A stretch of 64,000 nucleotides of DNA. It comes from Brevundimonas subvibrioides (lineage in GTDB: Bacteria > Pseudomonadota > Alphaproteobacteria > Caulobacterales > Caulobacteraceae). The stretch lies in contig NCEB01000008.1 in assembly GCA_002280475.1 (NCBI GenBank), positions 1-64,000 of the forward strand, written 5' to 3'. The notes beneath the pieces are model-generated. The model was not told the DNA's origin and searched no databases. It saw nothing but the letters and a program-made list of their open reading frames with translations. Numbering within the stretch: position 1 is the first letter of the stretch; each line of letters begins with the position of its first letter. Both the position numbers and the translations under genes were made by a program. This document shows, one piece after another, positions 41,116 to 51,885 of the stretch.

Positions 41116-42522
41116 CTACAGGTGGATCATCCGACCATAGGCGTCGAGCGCCGCCTCGTGCATGGCCTCTGACATGGTCGGGTGCGGATAGACGATGCCG
41201 TGCATTTCCTCCTCCGTCGCCTCCATGGTGATGGCGGTGACGTAGCCCTGGATCATCTCGGTGACCTCGTGCCCGATCATGTGGGCACCGAGCAGGGCCC
41301 CGGTCTTCGCATCGAAGATGGTCTTGACGAAGCCGTCCGTGTCGCCCGAGGCGATGGCCTTGCCGTTCACCTTGAAGGGGAAGCGCCCGACCTTGACCTC
41401 GCGGCCGGCGTCCTTGGCCGCCTGCTCGGTCAGGCCGACCGAGGCGATCTGCGGCTGGGAATAGGTGCAGCCGGCGATCGGGCTGTTCAGGTGCGGCGTC
41501 TTGAATCCGGCGATGTGCTCGGCGGCGTGAATGCCTTCGTGGCTCGCCTTGTGCGCCAGCCAGGGCGCGCCGGCGCAGTCGCCGATGGCGTAGAGCCCCT
41601 TCACATTGGTCTGGCAGTGGCCGTCGATCTTGATGTGGCCGCGGTCCATCTCAACGCCGAGCGCCTCAAGCCCGATGCCGTCGGTGTTGGCGGTGATGCC
41701 GACGGCCGAGATGCAGACCTCGGCGTCCAGCGTCTCGGTCTTGCCGTCGGCCTCGATCGAGACCTGGACACCCTTGCCGCTCTTGGCCAGCTTGGTGACC
41801 TTGGCCCCGACGCGGAAATTGAAACCCCGTTTCTCGAAGGATTTCCGGGCGGCGGTCGAGACCTCTTCATCCTCTACCGGAAGAATGCGAGGCAGGGCTT
41901 CGACGACCGTCACCTCGACGCCGAGCGCGCGATAGAAGCTGCCGAACTCGATGCCGATGGCGCCCGAGCCGATCACGACGATGGATTTGGGCAGGAATTT
42001 CGGAGCCATGGCCTCGCGATAGGCCCAGATGCGGTCGCCGTCGGCTTCCAGTCCGATCTGCGGCAGGGCCCGGGCCCGTGCGCCGACCGCCAGCATCACA
42101 GCCTTGGCCTCCACCGTGCGCGAGCCGCCGGCCTTGAGCGCCACAACGACCTTCGGAGCGCCCTGCCCCTTCTGAAGCGACGCCGTGCCCTCGATGACCT
42201 CGATCTTGTTCTTCTTCATCAGGAAGCCGACGCCGGCGTTCAGCTGTTTGGCCACGCCGCGCGACCGGGCGATGATGGCGTCGAAGTCGAAGCCGATCTT
42301 TTCCGCCGACAGGCCATAGTCCTTCAGATGGCTGAGGCTCTCGTACTTCTCGCCGGACTTCAGCAGGGCCTTTGTGGGGATGCAGCCCCAGTTCAGGCAG
42401 ATGCCGCCCAGCAGCTCGCGCTCGACGATGGCGACCTTCTGGCCCAGCTGGCTGGCGCGGATGGCGGCGACATAGCCGCCGGGGCCCGAGCCGATGACGA
42501 TGAGGTCGAAGGAATCGGCCAT
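41116..42522 (-). CDS. lpd: Dihydrolipoyl dehydrogenase (E3)
   Basis: FAD enzyme of 468 residues that reoxidises dihydrolipoyl groups of the pyruvate dehydrogenase and related complexes. Visible: FAD-binding IGSGPGGYVAAIRASQLG, redox-active cysteines GGICLNWGCIPTKALL, NAD site VVIGSGAIGIEFGSFYRALG and the dimer-interface HPTMSEAMHEAALDA with the catalytic His-Glu region. It lies about 1.6 kb downstream of pdhC on the same strand, separated by the GPx and DUF3667 genes. Confidence 0.96.
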   Translation of the reverse strand: MADSFDLIVIGSGPGGYVAAIRASQLGQKVAIVERELLGGICLNWGCIPTKALLKSGEKYESLSHLKDYGLSAEKIGFDFDAIIARSRGVAKQLNAGVGFLMKKNKIEVIEGTASLQKGQGAPKVVVALKAGGSRTVEAKAVMLAVGARARALPQIGLEADGDRIWAYREAMAPKFLPKSIVVIGSGAIGIEFGSFYRALGVEVTVVEALPRILPVEDEEVSTAARKSFEKRGFNFRVGAKVTKLAKSGKGVQVSIEADGKTETLDAEVCISAVGITANTDGIGLEALGVEMDRGHIKIDGHCQTNVKGLYAIGDCAGAPWLAHKASHEGIHAAEHIAGFKTPHLNSPIAGCTYSQPQIASVGLTEQAAKDAGREVKVGRFPFKVNGKAIASGDTDGFVKTIFDAKTGALLGAHMIGHEVTEMIQGYVTAITMEATEEEMHGIVYPHPTMSEAMHEAALDAYGRMIHL

Positions 42523-42622
42523 TCAGGGCCTCCGTTGCGCAGTCCGTGCGGGGCTTCTAGCCGCCCCATCCCTTGTCGCAAAGTCCGGGGGCGCATTCGG
42601 TAACCAGCCGTGACCGCCGCCG

Positions 42623-43576
42623 TCAGGCCTGCATCCAGACCCAGAACGCCTGCCAGTCCATGACGGTCGCATAGACGGCGAAGGCGGTGGGCAGCAGGAC
42701 GAGGCAGACATAGAAGACCATATGGGCCAGCCCCCGCCACAGGGCGCTCCACCAGGCCATGTCGTAGTAGCGGGACGCGGCCAGGGTGAAATAGACCAGG
42801 TAGGGAACGGCCAGCAGCCCGCCGTTCAGGTTCGCGCCGCGCGCGTTCAGCGCGGCCATGCCCATGGCCAGCAGGAAGGCGACCGCGTGCGCCCACATGG
42901 CGAAGATCAGATGTTCGACGAACAGCCGACGGCGGCCGAACAGAGGGATCAGACCCAGGGCGTACAGAGGCATCAGCAGCCACAGGACATTCGGCAGCCA
43001 GGCGGACAGTCGCTCCGTCATTCGGAGCTCCTCCTCGTTCGAGACCAGCTCGTAGCGCATGGCCTCGCGCTCCTCGGCGTCCTGCAAGACCGCGGCGGCG
43101 GCGCTCAGGGCGGCGGTGACCTCGGGATCGATCGCGACGTCGACGTGCGGCTGAAGCCAGCGATCCCGCTCGGTGGCTCCCTCGATATGAACCTCATAGG
43201 CCTCGCGGTCATAGGTCGCGCGGAGGGGTTGGCCCGGGGCGTCCACCTTCCAGGTGTACTGATAGAGGGTCGTCCCGGTCAGGTTCATGGTCGCCAGGAA
43301 CAGGGCGGTGACGGCCACGAAGAGCTTCAGAGGCGTGACGTAGAGCGAGCTGGCCCCGCGTCGATACGCGTCAAGCAGCCGGGCGGGCCGGACGGCCAGA
43401 GCGGCGACGGTGCGGGCAATGGGGCCATCGACCAGGCTGACCTCGGAGATGGCTTCATCGACCAGTTCGCGGATCGGACGCGGCCGAATCCGCGTGTCCT
43501 GACCACAGCCGTGGCAGTAGCGCCCCATCAGGGGCAGGTCGCAGGCGGGACAGTCGCCGAACCGCTCGATAGTCAC
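42623..43576 (-). CDS. DUF3667 zinc-ribbon membrane protein
   Basis: Protein of 317 residues with an N-terminal zinc ribbon (CPACDLPLMGRYCHGCG), a conserved RPIRELVDEAISEVSLVDG segment and at least four membrane spans in the second half (FVAVTALFLATM, VLWLLMPLYALGLIPLF, MWAHAVAFLLAMGM, MVFYVCLVLLPTAF). Function unknown. It lies between gpx and lpd on the same strand. Confidence 0.87.
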   Translation of the reverse strand: MTIERFGDCPACDLPLMGRYCHGCGQDTRIRPRPIRELVDEAISEVSLVDGPIARTVAALAVRPARLLDAYRRGASSLYVTPLKLFVAVTALFLATMNLTGTTLYQYTWKVDAPGQPLRATYDREAYEVHIEGATERDRWLQPHVDVAIDPEVTAALSAAAAVLQDAEEREAMRYELVSNEEELRMTERLSAWLPNVLWLLMPLYALGLIPLFGRRRLFVEHLIFAMWAHAVAFLLAMGMAALNARGANLNGGLLAVPYLVYFTLAASRYYDMAWWSALWRGLAHMVFYVCLVLLPTAFAVYATVMDWQAFWVWMQA

Positions 43577-43611
43577 GCGCCCTCCCCCGGACCCGCTTCA
43601 GACCCGGAGCA

Positions 43612-44091
43612 TCAGAACAGCCGTTCGATCACGGGTTCAAGCGTAGCCGGTTCGACCTGGGGCGCATGACGCGACACGACCCGTCCATCGCGGTCCGTCA
43701 GGAATTTGGTGAAGTTCCACTTGATGTCGCGGCTGCCGAGGAAACCGCGTTTCTGCTCGGTCAGCCAGGCATACAGGGGGTGGCGGTTCGGTCCGTTGAC
43801 CTCGATCTTGTCGAACAAGGGGAACTTCACACCATAGGTCGAGGCGCAGAAGGCCGCGATCTCGGCCGCCCGGCCCGGCTCCTGTTGGCCAAACTGATTG
43901 CAAGGAAAACCTAGAATCTGAAACGGCTTGTCGGCAAACTTCTCGTGTAGCGCCTCAAGCCCGACGTATTGACCGGTGTAGCCGCAGCGCGAGGCGGTGT
44001 TGACGATCAGCAGGGCCTGGCCGCGAAACCGCTCCAGCGGGATCGAGGTCCCGTCGATGCCCGTCGCGGTGAAGTCGAAGACCGTCGTCAC
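43612..44091 (-). CDS. Glutathione peroxidase, Cys type
   Basis: Peroxidase of 159 residues with the catalytic set Cys (NTASRCGYTGQY), Gln (GFPCNQFGQQEP) and Trp/Asn (KWNFTKFL). It should reduce peroxides with glutathione or thioredoxin in the cytoplasm. It starts 9 nt after pdhC, so it is probably the last gene of the pdhA-pdhB-DUF5076-pdhC transcript. Confidence 0.94.
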   Translation of the reverse strand: MTTVFDFTATGIDGTSIPLERFRGQALLIVNTASRCGYTGQYVGLEALHEKFADKPFQILGFPCNQFGQQEPGRAAEIAAFCASTYGVKFPLFDKIEVNGPNRHPLYAWLTEQKRGFLGSRDIKWNFTKFLTDRDGRVVSRHAPQVEPATLEPVIERLF

Positions 44092-44100
44092 CGACCTGCC

Positions 44101-45402
44101 TCAGGCCAGCATGGTGACGGGATCTTCGATCAGGGGCCTGAAGGCCTGCAGGAAGCGCGCGCCGGTCGCGCCGTCCACCACACGGTGATCGCAGGTCAGG
44201 GTCACGGTCATGACCGTGGCGATGGCCAGCTGCCCATTCTTGACCACAGGCCGCTGCTCCCCCGCGCCGACGCTCATGATCGCGCCCTGGGGCTCGTTGA
44301 GGATCGAGGCGAAGCTCTTTATGCCGAACATGCCCAGGTTCGAGACGCTGAAGGTGCCGCCCTGGAATTCCTCGGGCTTCAGCTTCTTGTCGCGGGCGCG
44401 CTTGGCCAGATCCTTGGCCTCGGTGGCGATCTGCGACAGGGATTTCAGCTCGGCCTTGCGGATGATCGGGGTGATCAGGCCGCCCTCGATGGCCACCGCC
44501 ATGGCCACGTCGGCATGGTGATGCATCGCCAGGCCTTCGGGTGAATAGCTGGCGTTGGCTTCGGGCACGGCCTTCAGCGCCAGGGCCGCGGCCTTGATGA
44601 CGAAGTCGTTGACCGAGACCTTGATGCCCTGCGGCTCCAGCATGGCGTTGACCTTCGCCCGCACCGCCATCAGGCCGTCGATCTCGCAGTCGATGGTCAG
44701 GGGGAAGTGCGGCACGTCGCGGAAGCTGTCGGTCATGCGCCGCGCGATGGCCTTGCGCATGCCGTCCAGCGGGACGAGGTCGTAGCTGCCGTCGGGGATG
44801 CCCATCTGCGCCAGGGACTGGACCTTGCGCGGCTCGGCCGTGGCGGACGTGGGTGTTGCTGAAGCCGTCGAACTCGTCGCTCCGCCCTTGCCGGCGGCCT
44901 CGACATCGGCCCGGACGATGCGACCGCGCGGGCCGCTGCCCTTCAACGACTTGAGGTCCAGCCCGGCTTCCTTGGCCAGACGGCGGGCCAAGGGCGAAGC
45001 GAAGACACGCTCGCTCTGCGCTCCCCCCCTTGGGGGGAGAGGCTGCGAAGCAGCCGAGGGGGGCGCGTCCGGAACAGTCGCGATCGGAGCCTGCGGTGAC
45101 TTGCCCGCCTCTGGCGGCTCCGCCGCCTGTCTCCGCCCAGGGGGCGGAGAGTTGGTTGCGCCCGCTTCGTCGGCCAGACGCGCGATCGGCGTGTTGACCT
45201 TCACATTCTCGGAGCCCTCGGCGACGAGGATATCCGTGATCTCGCCCTCGTCGACGGCTTCGACCTCCATGGTCGCCTTGTCGGTCTCGATCTCGGCGAT
45301 GACGTCGCCCGCCTTGACCGTGTCGCCGACCTTGACGTGCCATTTGGCCAGGACGCCCTCTTCCATCGTGGGCGACAGGGCGGGCATCAGGATGTCTGTC
45401 AT
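44101..45402 (-). CDS. pdhC: Pyruvate dehydrogenase E2, dihydrolipoamide acetyltransferase
   Basis: E2 core subunit of 433 residues: N-terminal lipoyl domain with [10 protein letters not shown] (residues 1-80), a linker carrying an in-frame palindromic repeat (residues about 84-127), the subunit-binding domain ([34 protein letters not shown]), and the catalytic domain with the HxxxD-type active site ([16 protein letters not shown]). Transfers acetyl groups to CoA. ATG overlaps the DUF5076 stop by 4 nt. Its lipoyl domain is nearly the same as that of PdhB. Confidence 0.96.
   Translation of the reverse strand: MTDILMPALSPTMEEGVLAKWHVKVGDTVKAGDVIAEIETDKATMEVEAVDEGEITDILVAEGSENVKVNTPIARLADEAGATNSPPPGRRQAAEPPEAGKSPQAPIATVPDAPPSAASQPLPPRGGAQSERVFASPLARRLAKEAGLDLKSLKGSGPRGRIVRADVEAAGKGGATSSTASATPTSATAEPRKVQSLAQMGIPDGSYDLVPLDGMRKAIARRMTDSFRDVPHFPLTIDCEIDGLMAVRAKVNAMLEPQGIKVSVNDFVIKAAALALKAVPEANASYSPEGLAMHHHADVAMAVAIEGGLITPIIRKAELKSLSQIATEAKDLAKRARDKKLKPEEFQGGTFSVSNLGMFGIKSFASILNEPQGAIMSVGAGEQRPVVKNGQLAIATVMTVTLTCDHRVVDGATGARFLQAFRPLIEDPVTMLA
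45021..45151. repeat. Palindromic repeat inserted in frame in pdhC
   Basis: A 131-bp composite: first half CTCCCCCCCTTGGGGGGAGA plus the small palindrome GGCTGCGAAGCAGCC, a variable middle, and a second half with GGCGGCTCCGCCGCC and CTCCGCCCAGGGGGCGGAGA. It is read as coding sequence ([18 protein letters not shown] ... [14 protein letters not shown]). The same composite is in pdhB. Confidence 0.9.
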
Positions 45403-45698
45403 TGCGGGCTCGCGGGCTTGCTCCCGGCGGCCTTGGCCAGGCCCTCGTTCAGGCCGGCGAGCACCAGCTTGTAGGTCTCGGCCTCGTCCAGCCCCTTGGC
45501 CTGGTTATAGACGTGGGCGACGTTGCGGGCGGCGATGGCCAGCATGTGGCCATAGGCCTTGGGATCGTCGAAGGCGGGCTTGATGGCCATGACCGGCTCG
45601 TCATTGGACCACCACAGCCGGACCAGTTCGATGGCCCGATCGTCCGCAGTGACGCTGTCGGGCACCTGGATCGCGGTTCTATTCGGAGATTCGGTCAT
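45399..45698 (-). CDS. DUF5076 protein
   Basis: Protein of 99 residues, [47 protein letters not shown] being the conserved part. It is embedded between pdhB and pdhC with 4-nt overlaps on both sides, an arrangement that strongly implies a role with the pyruvate dehydrogenase complex, though none is established. Confidence 0.9.
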   Translation of the reverse strand: MTESPNRTAIQVPDSVTADDRAIELVRLWWSNDEPVMAIKPAFDDPKAYGHMLAIAARNVAHVYNQAKGLDEAETYKLVLAGLNEGLAKAAGSKPASPQ

Positions 45699-47071
45699 GC
45701 GAGCACCGCCTTCACAGCCTTGATGATCTTGTCCGTTCCCGGCAGGGACAGGACTTCCAGATTGGCCGCATAAGGCAGCGGCACGTCTTCCTGATGCACG
45801 CGCAGAGGCGGCGCGTCGAGATAGTCGAAGGCGTGTTCGATCACGCGGGCCACGACCTCGGCGCCTATGCCCATCGGCCCCCAGCCTTCCTCGGCCGAGA
45901 CCAGGCGGCTGGTCTTCTTGACGCTCTCGACAATGGTCTCGTGATCCAGCGGGCGCAGCGTCCGCAGGTCGACGACCTCGCAGGAAATACCCTCGGCCTC
46001 CAGCTGGTCTGCGGCCTGAAGCGCGAAGCCGACCATGCGGCTGTGGGCCGTGATGGTGACGTCGGTGCCCTCGCGGCGGACCTTGGCCTTGCCGATCGGC
46101 ACGACATGGTCGCCTTCGGGCACGTCGAACTCCAGGCCGTACATCATCTCGTGCTCGAGGAAGACGACCGGGTTCGGATCGCGGATCGCCGCCTTCAGCA
46201 GGCCCTTCGCGTCGGCCGCGTCATAGGGGGCGACGACCTTCAGGCCGGGTACGTTGGCGTACCAGCTGGAATAGTCCTGGCTGTGCTGGGCCGCCACGCG
46301 GCTGGCTGCGCCGTTGGGGCCGCGGAACACGATCGGCGCGCGTATCTGACCGCCGGACATATAGAGCGTCTTGGCGGCGGAGTTGATGATGTGGTCGATC
46401 GCCTGCATGGCGAAGTTGAAGGTCATGAACTCGACGATCGGTTTCAGACCCGCCATGGCCGCGCCGACGCCCAGGCCGGCGAATCCGTGCTCGGTGATAG
46501 GCGTGTCGACCACGCGGCGGTCGCCGAACTCCTGCAGCAGTTCGCGGCTGACCTTATAGGCGCCCTGATACTGGGCGACCTCCTCGCCGATCAGGAAGAC
46601 GGCGTCGTCGCGGCGCATCTCCTCGGCCATGGCGTCGCGCAGGGCGTCGCGGATGGTGGTCTTGACCATCGCCGTGCCGGCGGGGATTTCGGGATCGCGC
46701 AAATCTCCCCCCCTTGGGGGGAGAGGCTGCGAAGCAGCCGAGGGGGGCGTGTTCGGCGCGGGCTCGGACTTGCCCTCCTCTGGCGGCTGCGCCGCCTGTC
46801 TCCCCCCAGGGGGGGGAGAGCTGGTCGCGCCATTTTCACCAGCGAGCCTGGCGATCACCGCGTTGACCTTCACGTTCTCGGAGCCTTCGGCAACGAGGAT
46901 TTCAGCGATCTCGCCCTCGTCGACGGCCTCGACCTCCATGGTCGCCTTGTCGGTCTCGATCTCGGCGATCACGTCGCCCGCCTTGACGGTGTCGCCCGCC
47001 TTGACGTGCCATTTGGCCAGGGTGCCCTCTTCCATGGTGGGCGACAGCGCCGGCATGAGGATGTCGGTCAC
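45695..47071 (-). CDS. pdhB: Pyruvate dehydrogenase E1 beta with lipoyl domain
   Basis: E1 beta subunit of 458 residues with the extra N-terminal lipoyl domain seen in alphaproteobacteria ([31 protein letters not shown]). A linker with a palindromic repeat (about residues 84-122) leads to the transketolase-like domain: [59 protein letters not shown] and [12 protein letters not shown]. The GTG at 47071 overlaps the pdhA stop. With PdhA it decarboxylates pyruvate using thiamine diphosphate. Confidence 0.96.
   Translation of the reverse strand: MTDILMPALSPTMEEGTLAKWHVKAGDTVKAGDVIAEIETDKATMEVEAVDEGEIAEILVAEGSENVKVNAVIARLAGENGATSSPPPGGRQAAQPPEEGKSEPAPNTPPSAASQPLPPRGGDLRDPEIPAGTAMVKTTIRDALRDAMAEEMRRDDAVFLIGEEVAQYQGAYKVSRELLQEFGDRRVVDTPITEHGFAGLGVGAAMAGLKPIVEFMTFNFAMQAIDHIINSAAKTLYMSGGQIRAPIVFRGPNGAASRVAAQHSQDYSSWYANVPGLKVVAPYDAADAKGLLKAAIRDPNPVVFLEHEMMYGLEFDVPEGDHVVPIGKAKVRREGTDVTITAHSRMVGFALQAADQLEAEGISCEVVDLRTLRPLDHETIVESVKKTSRLVSAEEGWGPMGIGAEVVARVIEHAFDYLDAPPLRVHQEDVPLPYAANLEVLSLPGTDKIIKAVKAVLA
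46705..46820. repeat. Palindromic repeat inserted in frame in pdhB
   Basis: A 116-bp copy of the composite also found in pdhC: CTCCCCCCCTTGGGGGGAGA, GGCTGCGAAGCAGCC, variable middle, GGCGGCTGCGCCGCC and a closing CCCCCC/GGGGGG palindrome. It encodes [18 protein letters not shown] ... [14 protein letters not shown]. It is 15 bp (5 codons) shorter than the pdhC copy, keeping the frame. Confidence 0.9.
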
Positions 47072-48117
47072 TGGACGGTCTCCACCGGGGCGCTCTCCAC
47101 ATAGACGTCGGTATAGAGCTCGCTCGGATCCGGCTCCGGGCTCTCCTGGGCGAACTGGACCGCCTCGGCCACGATCGCCTTGATCTCGTTGTCGATGGCC
47201 TTGATCTCGTCCTCGGTGGCCTTGGCTGCGTCCAGCAGGGCACGGATGTGCTCGATCGGGTCGCGGGTCTTCTTGACCTCGTCGACTTCTTCCTTGGTGC
47301 GGTATTTGGCCGGATCCGACATGGAGTGGCCGCGATAGCGATAGGTCTTCACCTCCAGGATGAAGGGGCCGGCGCCCTCGCGGGCGCGCTTGACAGCGCG
47401 CTCGACCGCATCCTTGACCGCCAGCACATCCATGCCGTCGACCGTCTCGCCGGGGATGCCGAAGCTGGCGCCGCGCTGGGACAGCTCGGTCGTGGACGAT
47501 GAGCGTTCGATGCTCGTGCCCATGGCGTACTGGTTGTTCTCGATGATGTAGATGGCCGGCAGCTTCCACAGCTGGGCCATATTGAAGCTCTCGTAGACCT
47601 GACCCTGGTTGGCCGCGCCGTCGCCGAAATAGATGAAGGCGACCGAGTCATCGCCCCGGTATTTGCCGGCAAAGGCCAGGCCGGTCCCAAGCGCCACCTG
47701 GGCGCCGACGATGCCGTGTCCGCCGTAGAAGCCGGTCGGGACGTCGAACATGTGCATCGACCCGCCCTTGCCCTTGGACGAGCCCCCTGCCCGGCCGGTC
47801 AGCTCGGCCATGACTTCCTTGGGGTCCATGCCGGCGGCCAGCATATGGCCATGGTCGCGGTAGCCGGTGATGATCTTGTCGTGGCCCTGCTTCACGCTGG
47901 CCTGGACGCCGACGGCGACGGCCTCCTGGCCGATGTACAGATGGCAGAATCCGCCGATCAGACCCATGCCGTACAGTTGACCAGCGCGCTCCTCGAAGCG
48001 GCGGATCAGGACCATCTCGCGGTAGTAGGACAGAAGCTCGTCCTTGGTCGCGGTCGGTGTGTTGGGGAGTTTCCCCGACGGATTGGAACTCGAGGTCTTC
48101 TGGGCGGCTCTCGCCAT
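47068..48117 (-). CDS. pdhA: Pyruvate dehydrogenase E1 alpha
   Basis: E1 alpha subunit of 349 residues. The thiamine diphosphate motif is visible as [35 protein letters not shown], and the phosphorylation-loop equivalent [20 protein letters not shown]-terminal low-complexity Ser/Thr stretch. First gene of the operon pdhA-pdhB-DUF5076-pdhC-gpx, all joined by overlaps or short gaps. Confidence 0.96.
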   Translation of the reverse strand: MARAAQKTSSSNPSGKLPNTPTATKDELLSYYREMVLIRRFEERAGQLYGMGLIGGFCHLYIGQEAVAVGVQASVKQGHDKIITGYRDHGHMLAAGMDPKEVMAELTGRAGGSSKGKGGSMHMFDVPTGFYGGHGIVGAQVALGTGLAFAGKYRGDDSVAFIYFGDGAANQGQVYESFNMAQLWKLPAIYIIENNQYAMGTSIERSSSTTELSQRGASFGIPGETVDGMDVLAVKDAVERAVKRAREGAGPFILEVKTYRYRGHSMSDPAKYRTKEEVDEVKKTRDPIEHIRALLDAAKATEDEIKAIDNEIKAIVAEAVQFAQESPEPDPSELYTDVYVESAPVETVQ

Positions 48118-48243
48118 CCGGCGTCTCCGGGCTGAGCCCCTGGCGAAACGCGCCCGCCTAAGGCTTCTTGTCGTTACGGAATGGGGCTGTAGCAGCCTTC
48201 GTTCCCGAAAGGCAAAGCACGCGGTCCGACCTGTAACAAGAGT

Positions 48244-48573
48244 TCAGTACCGCGCGGCGACGGGGACCGAAGTCGCGGGGGCGGAGACGCGCAGGACATA
48301 GTCGCGAGGGTCCGAAAAGCCGAGCACGGCACGAGCGCGCTCCTCCAGAAGGTCGCGCGACAGGCTGTCGGATTTCAGATAGCGCACGCGAACCTCGAGA
48401 TCGGCCCGGCGCTCGGTCAGGGCCGCGAGCTCGACCTCGCGCTCGGCCAGCCGCAGGTCGCGCGCGCTGCCGGACAGCAGGCCCCGCTCGCCGGTCAGGG
48501 CCTGCACGCCGAGGTAGACGACCATCAGGAAGAGGAAGGCGGAAAGGCTGTACGGCTTCATTCGTTCGGGCAC
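48244..48573 (-). CDS. ftsB: FtsB/DivIC-type septum formation initiator
   Basis: Protein of 109 residues: short N-terminal cytoplasmic end, one membrane span (LSAFLFLMVVYLGVQAL) and a periplasmic coiled coil (LRLAEREVELAALTERRADLEVRVRYLKSDSLSRDLLEERARAVLGF). Part of the FtsBLQ divisome subcomplex. I start at GTG 48573, which has AAGGAG at 8 nt; ATG 48561 is also possible. Between eno and pdhA, the standard place in this group. Confidence 0.85.
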   Translation of the reverse strand: MPERMKPYSLSAFLFLMVVYLGVQALTGERGLLSGSARDLRLAEREVELAALTERRADLEVRVRYLKSDSLSRDLLEERARAVLGFSDPRDYVLRVSAPATSVPVAARY

Positions 48574-48650
48574 TTCGAACGCTCCTTCTGAGCGCGAACA
48601 CGGTTTTCTATCCGTGACCGAAAATGCCTAAGGAAAGGTAGCTGCGGCCC

Positions 48651-49997
<1,347 letters not shown>

Positions 49998-50014
49998 TCA
50001 GGCGGCCGTCGCGA

Positions 50015-50608
50015 TCAACCGCAGCCCTCGACCAGCTGGATAGTCGGACCGCCTGCCATCACCGTCGAGACCTTGCCGTCGCCGCCGACATTGTAGCGAA
50101 TGCCTCGCGCCGTCAGGTCCTCGATGTAGGCACCAGAAGTATCGCCGTTCGCCCAAATCGTGATCTCCTCGGCGGGCGCGGGATCGTATTTGGCCGGGGC
50201 TACCGTCGCCGCATCGCCGTAAGCCGCCTTGACGGCTGCGCCGTCGTCAGCGGGACCGAAGCCGCGATCGGTCTTCAGCGTGGAGAAGCGATCCAGAATG
50301 ACGTGACGGACCTCGCCGCCGTTCATGAAGGCCTTCACGCCGGCGGGCGCATCGGCGAACTCCACGATCTGGCAGGCCATGATGTCGGTGGGCTGAGCGC
50401 GCAGACCGCCCCAGACGGTCGCAAGTTGGGGAACCATCATGCCGATCCGCAAAGGCCCAAGGCCTTCGGGAGTCAAAACATTGGCCTCCGCTGTCGCCAT
50501 CGCGGCCGGGGCCGCCGCATCGGTCCCGTCGGAACCCGCAGGCGCTTCGGCCTGCTGACAGCCGGCGAGCGCCAGAACCATGCAAGAACTCAGGGCAAGC
50601 ATACGCAT
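50015..50608 (-). CDS. Hypothetical lipoprotein
   Basis: Protein of 197 residues with a lipobox (MVLALAGCQQ, Cys17) and an Ala/Pro-rich spacer. The mature region contains LTPEGLGPLRIGMMVPQLATVWGG and GVKAFMNGGEVRHVILD, a pattern common in small periplasmic proteins of this group. No catalytic motif seen. Function unknown. Confidence 0.75.
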   Translation of the reverse strand: MRMLALSSCMVLALAGCQQAEAPAGSDGTDAAAPAAMATAEANVLTPEGLGPLRIGMMVPQLATVWGGLRAQPTDIMACQIVEFADAPAGVKAFMNGGEVRHVILDRFSTLKTDRGFGPADDGAAVKAAYGDAATVAPAKYDPAPAEEITIWANGDTSGAYIEDLTARGIRYNVGGDGKVSTVMAGGPTIQLVEGCG

Positions 50609-50649
50609 CTTCGGACCCTCCCTCGGTGAAGGGGCATGAACGCACGAAA

Positions 50650-50676
50650 ACGGCGCGCGAGAAACCCGCGCGCCGT
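50650..50676 (-). terminator. Terminator downstream of rpmF
   Basis: Perfect 10-bp stem ACGGCGCGCG / CGCGCGCCGT with a 7-nt loop, 25 nt after the rpmF stop codon and directly upstream of the hypothetical lipoprotein gene. Confidence 0.75.
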
Positions 50677-50701
50677 CTGATCGTCCCGATCGGGCTGACG
50701 C

Positions 50702-50884
50702 CTAGTCTTCCTTGGGCGTCAGGACCTGGCGGCCGCGATAGGTGCCGGTCTTCAAGTCGATGTGGTGCGAGCGGCGCAGTTCGCCCGTGTCCTTGTCCTC
50801 GGTGTAGGGATTGGTGCCGAGGGCGTCGTGGGCGCGACGCATGTTGCGACGCGAGGGCGATACTTTGCGCTTGGGAACGGCCAT
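50702..50884 (-). CDS. rpmF: Ribosomal protein bL32
   Basis: Protein of 60 residues: [21 protein letters not shown] then the bL32 C-terminal part. It lacks zinc-binding cysteines (C-minus form), which is usual in alphaproteobacteria. The ATG at 50884 gives the expected N-terminus; the upstream frame is not homologous. Confidence 0.96.
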   Translation of the reverse strand: MAVPKRKVSPSRRNMRRAHDALGTNPYTEDKDTGELRRSHHIDLKTGTYRGRQVLTPKED

Positions 50885-51071
50885 GTCCGTCTCGATCTCA
50901 GTGTGCGGCGGTGCCCGGGTTCCTTGCGGAACGGACAACGCGAAAAACGAAAAGCGGCGGCCCAAGGGATGAGCCGCCAGCGAGCGCGGGCTTATGCAGG
51001 ATCATGGCGGTGATTTCAAGGCCCGTCGCATCGGACTTGCAGCTGACCAAACGCCGGTGTCTGATTGCCGC

Positions 51072-51404
51072 ATGATCGATGCTGCGGATACGCACAATCT
51101 CCCCCGGAGCCGGCTGCTGCTGATCGGACTGATCGTCGGCAGCTTGGTAGCACTCTTGGCTATCCTGCCCGCATTCATCGTGTCGACGATGTCGGTGATG
51201 GTCGCGGCGTCGGGCACGAACCCGCTGATCTATACATTTATCCTGTTCTCGTTCGGACTGCCGATCGTGACCCTGCTGGGGCCGATCCTCGCCTGGATCG
51301 CCTTCGCCATGCGACGCGAGCGAACGAGCTGGGCCCTGCTGCTCTCGCCGATCCTCTGGGCCGGGATCACCTTCGGTCTCCTGGCGCTGGCACCGGGCGG
51401 ATAG
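51072..51404 (+). CDS. Small membrane protein
   Basis: Protein of 110 residues with three hydrophobic spans (LLLIGLIVGSLVALLAILPAFIV, FILFSFGLPIVTLLGPILAWIAFAM, WALLLSPILWAGITFGLLAL). No known family. The ATG at 51072 is preferred over the upstream frame, which is basic and lacks resemblance to protein. Confidence 0.65.
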   Translation: MIDAADTHNLPRSRLLLIGLIVGSLVALLAILPAFIVSTMSVMVAASGTNPLIYTFILFSFGLPIVTLLGPILAWIAFAMRRERTSWALLLSPILWAGITFGLLALAPGG

Positions 51405-51482
51405 AGGCGGTCAACCGGCGCGTAACCAATCCGGCTGGTCGATCGAACAACCGGCATTCCTCATCTTGACCGGAACACCCCC

Positions 51483-51881
51483 ATGCTTCGTCGCACCCTT
51501 CTCGCCTTGGCCGTCGCGGCCGGGACTCTCGTCGCCTCGGCCGGTGCCGCCCTGGCCCAGCACGTCCCCTTCACCACCGCCGCCTTCGAGGCCGCCCAAG
51601 CCGCGGGCCGTCCGATTCTGGTTGATGTCTATGCGCCCTGGTGCCCGACCTGCCGCGCGCAGGAGCCCGTGATCGAGCGTCTGACGGCCCAGCCCGCCTA
51701 TGACGACCTGGTCGTCTTCCGGGTCGATTTCGACGGCCAGAAGGATGCGCTTCGTCGGTTCGGGGCCCAGCGCCAGAGCACGCTGATCGCGTTCCGGGGA
51801 CGCGAAGAGACAGGCCGCAATGTCGGCGTGACCGCCTATTTCGAGATCGAACGCCTGTTGCAGACGACGGCGGCCCGCTGA
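51483..51881 (+). CDS. Periplasmic thioredoxin-like protein
   Basis: Exported protein of 132 residues: signal peptide (LLALAVAAGTLVASAGAALA) and a thioredoxin fold with the redox motif WCPTC in VDVYAPWCPTCRAQEP. Likely receives electrons from the adjacent CcdA/DsbD-like membrane protein (4 nt downstream) to reduce periplasmic disulfides, for example in cytochrome c maturation. Confidence 0.9.
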   Translation: MLRRTLLALAVAAGTLVASAGAALAQHVPFTTAAFEAAQAAGRPILVDVYAPWCPTCRAQEPVIERLTAQPAYDDLVVFRVDFDGQKDALRRFGAQRQSTLIAFRGREETGRNVGVTAYFEIERLLQTTAAR

Positions 51882-51885
51882 CCTC

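Noticed and set aside
45021..46820. CRISPR array reading of the repeated palindromes in pdhB and pdhC
   Set aside because: Only two copies, 1.5 kb apart, inside coding frames, with no regular spacing or cas genes. No CRISPR array was seen anywhere in the window.
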